Assembly (NCBI GenBank): GCA_963678705.1
Contig: OY783209.1
Location: 9,424,001-9,488,000 of the forward strand
Source of the DNA: Panorpa germanica
Lineage: Eukaryota; Arthropoda; Insecta; Mecoptera; Panorpidae
DNA: 64,000 nucleotides
Direction of reading: 5' to 3'
Shown: piece by piece, positions 49,200 through 60,782 of the stretch
Position numbering within the stretch: position 1 is the first letter of the stretch
Layout: every line of letters begins with the position of its first letter
Notes under the pieces: generated by a model
The model's database searches: none
Told to the model about the DNA's origin: nothing
The model's input: only the letters and a program-made list of their open reading frames with translations
Made by a program: the position numbers and the translations under genes

Positions 49200-49556
49200 A
49201 AGGTTTTGTTTTTGTCCCTACGGGTCCCAACGCATGGTGGTGTTGCGTCGTCGCTAATAGTTAGTGGCGTCGGTGTGCTTAAACGACAACGAGAGCGTCG
49301 GCGTCGCACTCAGTCGTCTCTCTGAAGTGAAGCGCGCTGTTTCTTAACTTTTGTGAGTTAGTGAATACTTTTACCTAGTGTTTTATCATAAGTTTTTATT
49401 GTTCAACGGTAGAACAGATTAGAACTTTACAAATGAACATTATTTTAATTACAAATTAAAAAAAAAATCGACTTTTTTTTAAATTTTAGTGTTTTTTTTG
49501 TTTAAATTATTAACATAATTTTAGTGATCTGTACTGAAAATATATAAATAAACATA
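49200..49556 (+). promoter_or_regulatory. GC-rich island: candidate promoter and non-coding first exon
   Basis: Around 49215-49340 the base composition is far richer in G+C and CpG (gcgtcgtcgct, gagcgtcggcgtcgcac) than the surrounding DNA. TCAGTC at 49310-49315 fits the arthropod initiator TCAKTY. At +28 gtttc matches the DPE consensus at four of five positions. The sequence then continues without a long ORF to a strong splice donor, catag|gtaagt, at about 49556. This reads like the 5' UTR exon of a plus-strand gene whose coding exons lie further right or beyond the window. Inference only. Confidence 0.45.
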
Positions 49557-50299
49557 GGTAAGTTTTTAAAGTATTTTCAAAATACGTTTTATTTCTTTAA
49601 GTAAAAAGATAGCATTTATGTAATATTTATGTAGTAAGTATATAAAATTTTAATTGTAAAATATTTTAGATGATAGATTTTCTTTTATTTATATTATAAT
49701 AGCATTGTTTTTTATATCTTCAATAATCTCCAATCATGATAAGAAAGTCATTTAATGTGAAGCTATAAAAGCCGTCGCTAGAAGTCGTTAAAATAAACTT
49801 AGTTACAAAAATAATATTTATTGATAATACCACTAAAAAATGTATATATTTTAAACATCTTTCTCATCAATGAAATAATTTGTAAGGTATTATGTGACAT
49901 TAGTGGAAGCGCTTTATCAACAGGAGAGACCCTAAAGTAATCTTTCAAAAACTAATATTGAAGTAAGAATTCAGAAGCGCACAAATTCAAATTTGCACAG
50001 GGTTCAATGAAGTAACAATGCATCATAGTTTAAAACGATTTTGTCTTGATAGTTGCGCTAATTGAATTCAGTTTCATGTTATGAATAAAATTATTATTAA
50101 CAGGAAATAACTTATCAAAAAAGGAAAGAGATTTTGTGTAGTCCAAACTGAAACTTAACTTATACCTTACACTCTGGGACTTTGGGTGTCTATGCGACGG
50201 CATACCTTGCATACACCTCTTTTGCTAATAGTTATACCTCTCAGGTATAACTATTATTTACTTATTTTAGTATTACTCAGTGCTGCAACCACTAGTAAT
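49557..50299. other. Possible intron DNA, nothing recognised
   Basis: AT-rich and without conserved coding. If 49200-49556 is a first exon, this and the following repeats lie in its intron. Confidence 0.4.
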
Positions 50300-50932
50300 G
50301 GGCTTGTGTCCTGTGTCTTAATTTCTATAAAAGTGTACTATATATTGATAAAGTGGGTTACTAGAACCTCAAATGTTCAATTATTTTTTAATAACTCCTT
50401 ATGTGTTAAGAGATATTAACAATTAAAAAGGTCATTTTGTCTCTTTAATTATTAAAGAGATTCTACGTTGTACACATTCCAAGTGCATGTGACATCACAA
50501 TCCTTGTGTAAGGTTACCAACCTTACAGATCATAAATCTCTGCTATATGTATTTATATATCAAAATATCAAATATTATTTACAGCTATTTCAAGGAACAA
50601 TTAAATTTCAATATTATGTCTGACTTAGCAGGGTTAAATAAAATAAAAACTTATTATTCTTTGATTTGACTTGATTATTCGACTACCAATAGCTACAGAA
50701 CATTACCACAGCACTGACCTACTCAACAAATAACTGACGTTAAAATGCATTTCACGTCATACAAATATGGCTGACCATTTCTAGCGCTAAAACTACAATT
50801 CAAACTTTTAATTGCTATATCTCCGTCAATATTTAGATATTTAATAAAATAGACACACCAATACACATTTATTAACATCAATTTCAATCAACAATTGAAA
50901 AATCGAACACTAAAAAATGAGGACACAATCCC
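50300..50932 (+). mobile_element. Family A element, copy 5 (complete)
   Basis: 633 bp, from GGGCTTGTGTCCT to aggacacaatccc. It keeps both terminal repeats and all internal landmarks and is among the best-preserved copies. The outside bases are symmetric (aat | ggg ... ccc | att), as in copies 2 and 8, so the terminal repeat may extend two or three bases further and the target duplication stays unclear. Non-coding. Confidence 0.9.
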
Positions 50933-51412
50933 ATTCATAAATATTTTGTATGCATATGCATGTATCTATATGCAAAATATTTCATACGCTTTCTATAATG
51001 CGTCCTTATGCTACGCGAATTCATTTAAACGTTTCTCTACAATATAGTAACTGAAAGTTAACAAAGAAAATTCTAATTTCTTGAACAAATGTCTGATTAT
51101 GCATCGACGCCTGAAAGACGACTTCCATTAGAACATAAAATAATAAATAAACGTTGGCATGTTTGAACTATAAGTATATATAATTAACAAGCATTAATGA
51201 ATCATAAAAGCCAAATTAGATTGAATAGGGTATGAATTGTTCTATGCGAATCAACAATCCTATAATGAAAATATTAATTAATGTTGAATGTTTGATGTGT
51301 GTTTAACTGTTTTTGAAATTGCAGTTACGAAATCAGCTGTTTCGTATGACCAACGAAGACGATACCAGTGTTAGGCGACGACGGCACTTTAGGTTATAGA
51401 TGGTTTAAAAAC
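50933..51412. other. Spacer between family A copies
   Basis: No gene or element recognised. Confidence 0.45.
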
Positions 51413-52198
51413 GGGCTTGTGTCCTCATTTTTTAGTGGTCGATTTTTCAATTGTTGATTGAAATTGATGTTAATAAATGTGTATTGTCGTGTCTATTTTA
51501 TTAAATATCTAAATGTTGACGGAGATATAGCAATTAAAAGTTTGAATTGTAGTTTTAGCGCTAGAAAAGGTCGGCCATATTTGTATGACGTGAAATGCAT
51601 TTTAACGTCAGTTATTTGTTGAGTAGGTCAGTGCTGTGGTAATGTTTTGTAGCTGTTGGTAGTCAAATAATTAAGTCAAGTCAAAGAATAATAAGTTTTT
51701 ATTTTATTTAACCCTGCTAAGATAGACATAATATTGAAATTTGATTGTTCCTTGAAATAGCTGTAAATAATATTTGATATTTTGATATTTAAATACATAT
51801 AACAGAGATTTATGAGCTGTAAGGTTGGTAGTGGTTGTGATGTCACATGCATTTGGAATGTGCACAACGTTGAATCCCTTTAATAATTAAAGAGACAAAA
51901 TGACTTTTTTAATTGTTAATATCTGACGAATTTGACTTGATTATTTGACTACCAACATCTACAAAACATTACCACAGCACTGACCTACTCAACAAATAAC
52001 TGACGTTAAAATTCATTTCACGTCATACAAATATGGTCGACCATTTCTAGCGCTAAAACTACAATTCAAATTTTTAATTGCTATATCTCCGTCAATATTT
52101 AGATATTTAATAAAATAGACACACCAATACACATATATTAACGTCAATTTCAATCAACAATTGAAAAATCGACCACTAAAAAATGAGGACACAAGCCC
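51413..52198. mobile_element. Two family A copies fused head to head (copies 6 and 7)
   Basis: 51413-51924 is an inverted copy broken off at ttgttaatatctgacg. Four bases on, 51929-52198 is the matching end of a second copy in forward orientation, ending aggacacaagccc. The outer 270 bases on each side are inverted repeats of each other with a loop of about 245 bases, so single strands can form a very long hairpin. Small differences between the arms show they are not the two halves of one perfect palindrome. Confidence 0.85.
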
Positions 52199-53204
52199 AT
52201 TCAAGATAAGGCACAAGAAATTATTTAAAACAAACTAGAAATGTCAAGGCCTTCAAATAAAAATAGCTAATAAAAATACCAACATGAATAAATTTAAAAT
52301 CTTACTGAAATTGTACACTTTGTATTAAAAATGTTATTTTTTGCTACAAATAAATTAGGTTTTATAGTAACATAATTTAAAATAATTAAAGAGCATTTTA
52401 TTTAAAAATGAATGTGTGATTAGGTGGGTGAGGGGAGGTGCAAAGTGTTGGGGGGGGGGTCTATAATCTATACCCGTATTCTATAGCATATCGTGTGCGA
52501 ATTTACTGGTCTCATACTACACGTCCGACAGTTTATTGGCTACTATATGTAAAACATTTGGAACGATTCCAACAAACTGAAATACTAATTGTGTCACGGC
52601 ATTGTCAAAAATTACTAAAAGTGAATTTCACACAAATATGATCATAAAATCACCAGGAAAAGGGGTGCGAAGTGTAAAGGGTGAGACAGATACGTTAATA
52701 GAGATATTGTAGTTGCATATATGCCAGGGGCAAGAATCAAATATTTTTCATTTTGGTTTTTAATCTCTCCAGGGGCATTTTTTGGGTGTAAAATGAAATT
52801 AAAAATGTGGAGATATATATACTACTAAATTTAGAATTTAATTAAAGAGGTATATAAAAAAATCTACCTATTGAAATAAATTATTTTAATTAAATTAAAT
52901 ATGTTCTATTCCTTTTTATCATATTATTTTTCAAGTTTAAAAGAAAATTAAATTTATTTTTATAAAAGGATTTTTCTTGAATTAATTTTTGTATAATGCT
53001 TGAAAGACAATGTAGATTATTTTAAATAGTTATAAGCTTCTTCAAAGACAGAGTTTTTAGAATTTATCAATAGAAGTTGATAAAGCTAACTGCAGATTTA
53101 TTGCTACAGCTAAAATAATAAAAATCTGTAGAAGTTGAAGAACTTAGTAAGCGTCGACTATTCAGCATGGAACAGTCAACATATTGGATGTATTGAATTA
53201 AGGG
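52199..53204. other. Intergenic DNA with G-rich run
   Basis: A g10 run and neighbouring G-clusters lie at about 52422-52460. The plus-strand frame 52438-52641 crosses it and has no recognisable domain. Nothing else is supported. Confidence 0.4.
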
Positions 53205-53890
53205 TGGAGGAAGGGGTGATAAGGTTATGTTATTGTACAATATATTAAGTTTATTCTGTAAAAATTTGAATTCGATTGGAGTAAAACTGTTGGAGATATA
53301 GAATTTTAAGTCTTCACCTCTCTGGTCTGCTTTCGTCTTACTTTGAAACTTTTAAATGTGGTTTCTCACACATAGCTTTTTCAGAGTCGGTGCCCTCTCT
53401 AGCTTAAAATCTACTGAACCGATTCTTTTGAGATTTTGTACACTCTTTCTTTACATAAATGCCGAGGTAACGCTGTCGAGTTTTTTGTAATTTTTTTAAT
53501 TTTAACGTATTTTAAAATAACAAAGTTTCTGATTTTTTTCATGAAAAATCGGTATTTTGACTTTTAAGTGCTGTAAAAAATTGAAAAATCAATAAAAAAG
53601 GAAAAACTCGACAGCGTTACCTGCAGAAACTTATCAACTAATGAAATCATTTTAGTTTTTCGATTTAAAAAAATCCAGTGATGAGTTTTGAGTGGCACGG
53701 CAATGTTACTTTTTTTGTGACGTCTGCGGAGATTCGCTGTCAATGCCTCATTTCTTGATATTTATTTATGAAAATTTTAGAAAGTATTCTTCAAATGTCA
53801 GTTTATCATATAGTAATTATAGAAATAATTATATATTAACTGTGTCGTTAAAAAACATTATCGAAAATATTCTTCTATTTTATCGTTCTG
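53205..53890 (+). repeat. Family B repeat, long copy 2
   Basis: Contains the order tcgattggagtaaaactgtt, ctctctggtctgc, accgattcttttgagatttt, ccgaggtaacgctgtcgag, then the inverted ctcgacagcgttacc, then gtgacgtctgcggagattcg and the tail. The two inverted 15-18-base segments at about 53464-53480 and 53606-53622 form an internal hairpin kept in other copies. No transposase or RT is encoded. Confidence 0.78.
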
Positions 53891-54575
53891 ATCTTACACC
53901 CCCTTAAACACGAAAGGTCGTATGTTTACTGACGGAATCTTTTGAAGAAGCTTTTTGAACTACGTGTCACTGAAATACGGTCATGCGTACGCCTTCCTCC
54001 TTCGTTTTCCTTATCTTCCATGTTTGATACGATAAATCCAATGCGTTTGATACAAGCGATGCGAACCTGAGACATATTTTACATATTTTGTTGATTTATT
54101 ATGCTTTGACATGGACTGCCATACATGCAATTAATCTAGGTTTATTTATAAATATAATTGTTATCTATTGTTAATCTGCATACGTTACAGTTACATACAA
54201 AATATATTTATATTAAAATCAATGTCCATCTGGCGGACAACTCATGAACTAAACCGATGTTTGATACTTTGTTAAAAATAAATAAATTCAAACGATAAAG
54301 CAAATGTTACAAATTCTACTAATTACTGCTGAAGAGTAATGTGTCTTTAGGGTGTCATTATGTGCTGCAGAACTCCCCAGACCTTCACTCTCCCACCCCC
54401 GCTTTCCTCTCCACTATGCGGCCATGCTTTGTGACCTGGTGGTCTCTGTCTGTGTTGATGGGGCGCAATTATAGGGTATTGCATATTTAATAGTTTTTAG
54501 TCCATATTGTTCGTTGGACATTCTGAAATGTTTTGGAAAGTTTTGAGTGATGATAGGATTGTGAACCTTATCAAT
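53891..54575. other. Intergenic DNA with a short dispersed motif
   Basis: Around 54035-54065 the motif caatgcgtttgatacaagcg resembles stretches near 5625-5650, 23620-23650 and 56915-56935 (some inverted). This suggests a degraded repeat. No gene. Confidence 0.4.
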
Positions 54576-55370
54576 GGGCTTGTGTCCTCATTTTTTAGTG
54601 GTCGATTTTTCAATTGTTGATTGAAATTGATGTTAATAAATGTGTATTGACGTGTCTATTTTATTAAATATCTAAATGCTGACGGAGATATAGCAATTAA
54701 AAATTTGAATTGTTGTTTTAGCGCTAGACATGGTCGGCCATATTTGTATGACGTTAAATGCATTTTAACGTCAGTTATTTCTTGAGTATTTCAGTGCTGT
54801 GGTAATGTATTGTAGCTGTTGGTAGTCAAATAATCAAGTCAAGTCAAAGAATAATAGGTTTTTTTTTAATTAACCCTGTTACGGCAGATATAATATTGAA
54901 ATTTGATTATTCCTTGAAATAGCTGTAAATAATATTTGATATTTTGATATATAAATACACTAGCTGTCCCGGCCACGCGTTGCAGTGTCTAACGTTTTTG
55001 TCATATTACATTACATAGCGCCATCTATTGAATATTAATATTAAGATAATTAATAGACAAATAATTTGCAATAAGATAATATTGCAATCATAAATTGAGA
55101 TGTAAGCTATCCTATCTTTCAAGTTGGATCAAACTGCACACGGTGTACAAATTTGATTAAAATCGGTTAAGTAGTTTAGGAGTCCATCGCGGACATACAA
55201 CGTGACACGTAATTTATATATATTAAGATATAGTAGAGATTTATGAGCTGTAAGGTTGGTTGAATCCCTTTAATAATTAAAGAGACAAAATGACTTTTTT
55301 AATTGTTAATATCTCTTAACATATAAGGAGTTATTAAAAAATAATTGAACATTTGAGGTTCTAGTAACGT
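54576..55370 (-). mobile_element. Family A element, copy 8, with nested insertion
   Basis: Inverted copy starting GGGCTTGTGTCCT. It is interrupted at about 54958 by foreign sequence and resumes at about 55224 (gtagagatttatgagctg). It has lost the internal segment around aaccttacacaaggattgtg, and its distal terminal repeat is missing, since the match ends at ggttctagtaac near 55368. Confidence 0.82.
54959..55223 (+). mobile_element. RTE-like LINE/SINE 3' fragment nested in family A
   Basis: Begins actagctgtcccggccacgc and ends aatttatatatattaagata. It includes tgatcaaa-type and attaaaatcggttaagtagt segments. Elements with an actagctg start, an aaatcggt-plus-gtagtttag core and a taatttatatata tail are widespread in arthropod genomes, and I associate them with RTE-type LINEs. 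That family name is from memory and unverified. It interrupts family A copy 8, so it is younger than that copy. Confidence 0.6.
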
Positions 55371-56457
55371 ATTTTATAAAAATATCGTATCACATCCATT
55401 TCAGTATAATTTCTCCGAACAAAGCCGACTCCTTAGGCTGTACCTAATTAGAAAAGAACAATGACAAATTAATCTTTAAAAAAAATGCCTTAAAACGAAA
55501 TATAACAAGATGCAATCTATTGTTTTCTTCTTTTTTGTTTGTTATTCTACCCCTGGTATGACGCAACAATTATAACTTTTACTTTCATGAATAAATAAGT
55601 CCGAAAAGAAACTTAAAATTAGTATTGCTCGAGTTTAGATAATTAAGCTTTATACGTGTACGTCTTTAAAATATCTTGAATATTTAATATTTTTTGATTA
55701 AATTTAAAACTTTTTAAAAGCTTTAGTGAAAATATTATTAAATAATAAATATTTTAGAATTTTACTAAAATAGAATATTTAGTGTAAAACGAAAAGAGGT
55801 TTTTTCGAATTTTAAAAAGTGACATTAAATTAGACTAGCCCTGAAAATGGATGGCACTGAAGCGTTATGCTTATACTCAGTTGTTAGGGCAAGTGAAATC
55901 TGGTTATAATTATTATAAAGGCTCAGTAGCAGGGCCGGGGTGGTGTGTGCAGAAAGGTCTGGTCATGAGCCTGCCTAAATTGACGGTAAATTCACTTTCT
56001 TCAAGCGGTAGGTGACCTTTTCTTTTTTGGCTTCATGCCAAAATCATATTTACCCACTTACAGCTCTTCCCCGAAAAATTGGTATTACTTAGAAAACACA
56101 AATTCCCGGTTATTTAGTCTTTTAAAATTATTTAACACAGTTTTCTGATTGTGACGAGGTCTCATCTACGTAGACCGATGTCTTATGTGCGATCTAGTTG
56201 CTTGCCGAAGCAGCCTCGTTGCAAAATGTCGACGGTAACACATTTATACGAGTAATCGTACACCATAGATGTCACTAAGGAATTATACACAAACCATTTG
56301 ATACAATGAAAACAGTTCATAGATTTTGAGTCAGAATGTTTATAACTATAAAAAATAAATATAAAACAAACATCGGTCTTGTTCATTTTATACACAATCA
56401 GTTTTTCTTCTTCTTCTTCGTCTTCTGCACTTAATAAGAAAAGAACTAAGTTTCATC
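55371..56457. other. Intergenic DNA, no gene supported
   Basis: The minus-strand frame 56183-56395 has no recognisable domain. At 55930 cagggccggggtggtg resembles a hAT-type end, but no partner was found. Confidence 0.4.
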
Positions 56458-56465
56458 CAAATGAC

Positions 56466-56806
56466 CAGAGACGGCCTTAGGTGGTGGGGCCTCGCATTCT
56501 CGTGCAACAACCCAAGAACAAAAATTCATTGCTATATATGTATTTGAATCTCGCGCCTCGCTCTTTAGAAATCCCACTAGAATCACTGCGTATATCTTTT
56601 CAGGCATTCATGTACCTTAGTTTATCATCATTAATATTTGTCGTCTTTGTGCTTGTTAACTTTTATAACACTTCCAATATAAAATTTTATTTCTCGTCAA
56701 TTATCATCAAAAATACTTACTTACAATTTACATAAATTATACAAAGAACAAGTGCCTCGCAAAGATCTGTCGCTCCGGGGCCTCGCAATGGCTAAGGCCG
56801 CCCCTG
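56466..56806. mobile_element. hAT-like MITE, 341 bp
   Basis: Ends CAGAGACGGCCTTAG and the complement of CAGGGGCGGCCTTAG are inverted repeats with two mismatches. A second inner similarity is ggggcctcgca near both ends. Flanking 8-mers caaatgac (56458-56465) and caagtggc (56807-56814) agree at six of eight positions, both differences being A/G transitions. An 8-bp duplication and CAG-G termini are the known hAT signature. The open frames across it are non-conserved. Confidence 0.65.
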
Positions 56807-56814
56807 CAAGTGGC

Positions 56815-57544
56815 CGGTATGGTCATGGTAAAAGCTGTGTTCTAAAGAGGTCAATATGCAATCGCTTGTTTTATGAACGATCTCGAAAAACTGCAGTGTT
56901 CACTGCATACGCCTCTCCAATTCGTTTGATGTGAACCATGCGGGCTTGTAAACGCTCACATTAAATCGTAAATACATCTATAACATTTAACGACCTAGCT
57001 ATATACATATATATTTCATTGTCTTCTATTCATTGTTTGTTTTTTTAACTAGTAAACAAATCACCTTCGTAGTTAGCACTGTGACCTTGGAAGCCTTACA
57101 ACAGACATTCTAGAATTCTCAACCCTCGTTTCTCAGCAATCTTACAAATGACACCAGACACCACGAACATCTAAGTAAAGTAACTACGATTCACAACGAG
57201 TTGTAGTACACGGACACGGACACGGCACACCTGGTGGACGATCGTACCTGGTACATGGTACTAACTACTAACAAGAAATTGTCAAACCAATGCAAGGTTG
57301 TTGCTGAACCCATAACCTGGTTTATCGCATCGAAACGACGGCGTCGGAATGGGACAGATTCTATAAATACACGCCCATTGGCACCTACTCATTTCTTTCT
57401 GAAATTTCAAACAAACTCGATCATACTCTTGTGTACATACATATAATATTAGTATTTACTGTAGTTTTAAAAATACCAACACTATTATTAGCTTTGTTGA
57501 CTTTTTTAAAACATTGTGAAGTTCATATAAGAGACAATATATAT
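56815..57544. other. Intergenic DNA
   Basis: A short acacgg tandem run lies at about 57208-57228. No gene recognised. Confidence 0.4.
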
Positions 57545-58230
57545 TTTTTTGGGGTTTAGGTTTCAATTTTTTCTTTTTGCATTTATTTATATTATTATAC
57601 AACGTTTATTGTGTAAAAATTTGAAGTCGATTGGAGTAAAACTGTCAGAGATATAAAGCTTTAAGTCTTCACCTCTCTGGTCTGCACTTTGAAACTTTTA
57701 AATGCGGTTTCTCACACTTAGCTTTTTCAGAGTTGGTTCCCTCTCTAACTAAAAATGTACTGGACCGATTCTTTTGAAATTTTGCACACTTTTTCTTTAC
57801 ATAAATGACGAGGTAACGCTGTCGAGTTTTTTTTAATTTTTTAATTTTAACGTATTTTAAAATAACAATGTTTCTGATTTTTTTCATGAAAAATTTGTAT
57901 TTTCAATTTTAATTGCTGTAAAAAATATAAAAATCAATAAAAAAAGAAAAACTCGACACCGTTACCTGCAGAAACTTATCAACTAATGAAATCATTTTGG
58001 TTTTTCGATTTCAAATAATTCAATGATGAGTTATGAGTGGCACCGCAATGATACTTTTTTTTGTGACGTCTGCGGGGATTCGCTGTCAATGCCTCATTTC
58101 TTGATATTTATTTATGAAAATTTCACAAAGTATTCTTCAAATGTCATTTTATCATGTAGTAATTATAGAAATAATTATATATGAACTGTATCGTCAAAAG
58201 TATTATCGAAAATATGCTTCTTTTTTATCG
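57545..58230 (+). repeat. Family B repeat, long copy 3
   Basis: Same order of segments as 53205-53890, including the inverted pair acgaggtaacgctgtcgag and ctcgacaccgttacc. It runs to ttatcgaaaatatgcttctt. Similarity is clear along the whole length with scattered substitutions. Non-coding. Confidence 0.78.
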
Positions 58231-59096
58231 TTTTCCTTAATATAAACTCCTTTTAGCATCTTGGAATGTAACTGCTACATTTTGCAGTGTTATTTACATG
58301 CGTATTACAAACCTGTATAAATTTGTTCTTTTTATGTAAATACACTACTGCATTGCATGTTAATAAATACAGAATCGTCATGTTAAAATAATTATAAATT
58401 TAGTTTTGTTTTTGCAAACAGAATAAGTCTGAACTCTTCGTGACAGTTTGTGTTAAATGTCAATTTCAATTCGTACATCGATGATGTACACGAAGACTAA
58501 CACGAGACGAAGACGAAAACGATGACAATGACAATGATGATACCTCTCTCTTCCCCCCCCCCCTCCCGTTCAAATAAATATTCATTATCATAAATAAAAA
58601 TATATGATACGGCAAGGTACCACTAAAGTACCAAATGTCGCAAATGTCTGTCGTTTGCGTTTTTGCTGAAAACTGATATAGTACACGAGTGTAGAGTAAC
58701 CAGGGCCGGTTGTCTTGTGGGCCACGCAATTCTGCAGTAATAACCCTGAATCTTGAACGCTTTTAGTGATTTATTTATTTTTATTTTAATAGCCTATCAA
58801 TGACATTATCTTTTGGCTTCAAATCGTTTATGAAATCAACTTGTAAAATTCATTGTAAGTACAATAAAATAACCTGAAGCAACCAAAGTTGTTTTAAATA
58901 TAATGAAAATGTGTTTGAGAGAGTCAATAACTTAAGAAACCTGGGTGCATTTTTACCCGATTTAGGCAATATGCAGCTTGAAATTAAAGCAAGAATTACA
59001 GCTGAAAATTGGCTTAAATCTGCCTGTATAAACTAATAATTGTTGCCTATATTATATAATAAAACCAAACTATGGAAAAGCGATTGTGATCTCTTA
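58231..59096. other. Intergenic DNA
   Basis: A poly-C tract occurs at about 58553-58565. At 58701 cagggccggttgtcttgtgg looks like a hAT-type end without a recognised partner. No gene supported. Confidence 0.4.
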
Positions 59097-59192
59097 GGCC
59101 TTGATTACACTGCAATTTAAACCTCAGCAGTTTTTTCTGCGTGGCTTTGTAACACATGGAATCACATGAACATGCACACACCACAGGTTTTT
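59097..59192 (+). mobile_element. Truncated copy of the 3758-3921 MITE
   Basis: Starts GGCCTTGATTACACTGC after the same ctctta flank and follows the left arm and loop (gcgtggctttgtaacacatg, catgcacacaccacagg). It then breaks off, so the right arm is absent. Confidence 0.8.
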
Positions 59193-60545
59193 AATTTTCC
59201 AAAGGGAAATTTTGGAAAAGGAACATTTTGGTATGTGACAATAGATATATACCAAATATCGAGAAAGCGCCATTGTGACAGAAATTAGAAGAAAAGAACT
59301 GCAAAGGTTATGGCATGTAAAAAAATAGGCAGACACAAAAGGGCTAGGAAAGGAACCTAGGAGATGCCAGAGTGAGAGGAAAATGTAAAACAATATCGAA
59401 AAATCAAGTGCCGGAAGACCAAACGAAAATAGGTATGGTAATTTGGAAGCTAAGTAAGAATATAGAAATGTTTTAAAGAAGGACATGGTAGAACGAGTGG
59501 AACGAAGCATAACGACTAAGTGTGAGAGAAAGGCCCAGGACGAGATAGACAGTGTAAGTGGAGGAAGATGGGTATTGCAAATTGAAAAAGGAAAACGTCC
59601 TTTCCCATTTCTTAGGAAAGCATGCCGAAAAATGTTTCATGGCCCATGTAATGATTTCACTTTAATTGATTATGTGTTTACATAATTAGGCAGTAAGGTG
59701 TGTCTTGATGATGCTTTCCCATGATGCACATAGACACGTTTTGTATGACTACGTCTCTTTCTTCACAGAAGTTTGCCGTATTAAATAGACATCCCTTGTG
59801 CCTGATACATTACTTATATTTGTTAGCCAAAGTTCGACTCTGTCAATAAATATATTCTTTATCAACTATCAGTAGAAACATTTTATATTCAGAATTCAGT
59901 AATATCCTTCATTCGATCAATAATACCTTCTAAACATTTGTAGTTGATAGTTCTCAAACGAGGAGGCGCACAAGGCGGTCGTATAAGTAGAACAAGAGAG
60001 CGTGGTGCTTTTAGCTTTTAGCTTTGAGCGTGAACGTGGACTTATTACAGAATGCCGCAGTATAGCATAACATTGATTTTTTTTTTTATTATTATTTTAT
60101 AAAGTTAAAATAAAATATGTATTTTTCGTGTTAATTTTAATACATTTCTTATATTTTGCATACGAGTATATAATAGAAGTTCTGTTGTGAACATACTGAA
60201 AATATTATACAAAGAAACGACTGATCAAATAAGAGATTATGCACTCAGCGTATGCCGTATGGGAATTATTATCTGCAACAGTGTAAAAAGCTTTTTAATT
60301 ATGTGTTAGTATTTTCTTTAAGTAGGTACATATAAAGGTCAAAGCAATAAAATATATTTGCAGTAAATTTATCCGAATGTTCTTTTTATGATTTTTTTCT
60401 CTTTAATTACAAAAATATTTAAAATGTAAAAAAGTTCTACAAACGAAAATAATAGACAGGCTGATATTTTTCTTTTGTTTCACAATAAAACTTATTCAAT
60501 TTATAGCTATTTATTATTTCTTTAATTGTCCTGAGGCGCCCTCTT
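59193..60545. other. Intergenic DNA, no gene supported
   Basis: Short frames at 59124-59510 (minus) and 59485-59685 (plus) have no recognisable domains. The plus strand around 59320-59560 is purine-rich and may be a decayed LINE, but no motif supports this. Confidence 0.4.
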
Positions 60546-60782
60546 CTACAGTTTGCTGAAGGTAGTCCTGTCTTCCATTAGGTTGGTCACTAATTTATTT
60601 GGATGATTCACAACTCGGTCTGTTCGAGTTTTAATTTCTTGTCTCACTGTAGGCATGGCAAGATCGTGCAGTCTTTCGTTTGTAATGTACCACGGTGCAT
60701 CTACAATCAAGCGTAATGTATTTGATTGGAATCTTTGTAAGATCTCAATGTTTGAGTTAGTTGATGTAACCCATAAGTCCAA
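60546..60782 (-). pseudogene. C-terminal remnant of a Jockey-type LINE reverse transcriptase
   Basis: The minus-strand frame holds STNSNIEILQRFQSNTLRLI followed by DAPWYITNERLHDLAMPTVR and an HPN motif near the end. This is the conserved region downstream of the RT thumb in Jockey-clade LINEs. Upstream bases give PIWTYG in another frame, so a frameshift lies near 60770. Only about 80 codons remain, so it is a dead 5'-truncated copy. Confidence 0.75.

Noticed and set aside
51676-51867. Short ORF in family A copy 6 resembling one in copy 1
   Set aside because: Similarity is due to the repeat; the frame is not kept intact across copies, so coding is not supported.
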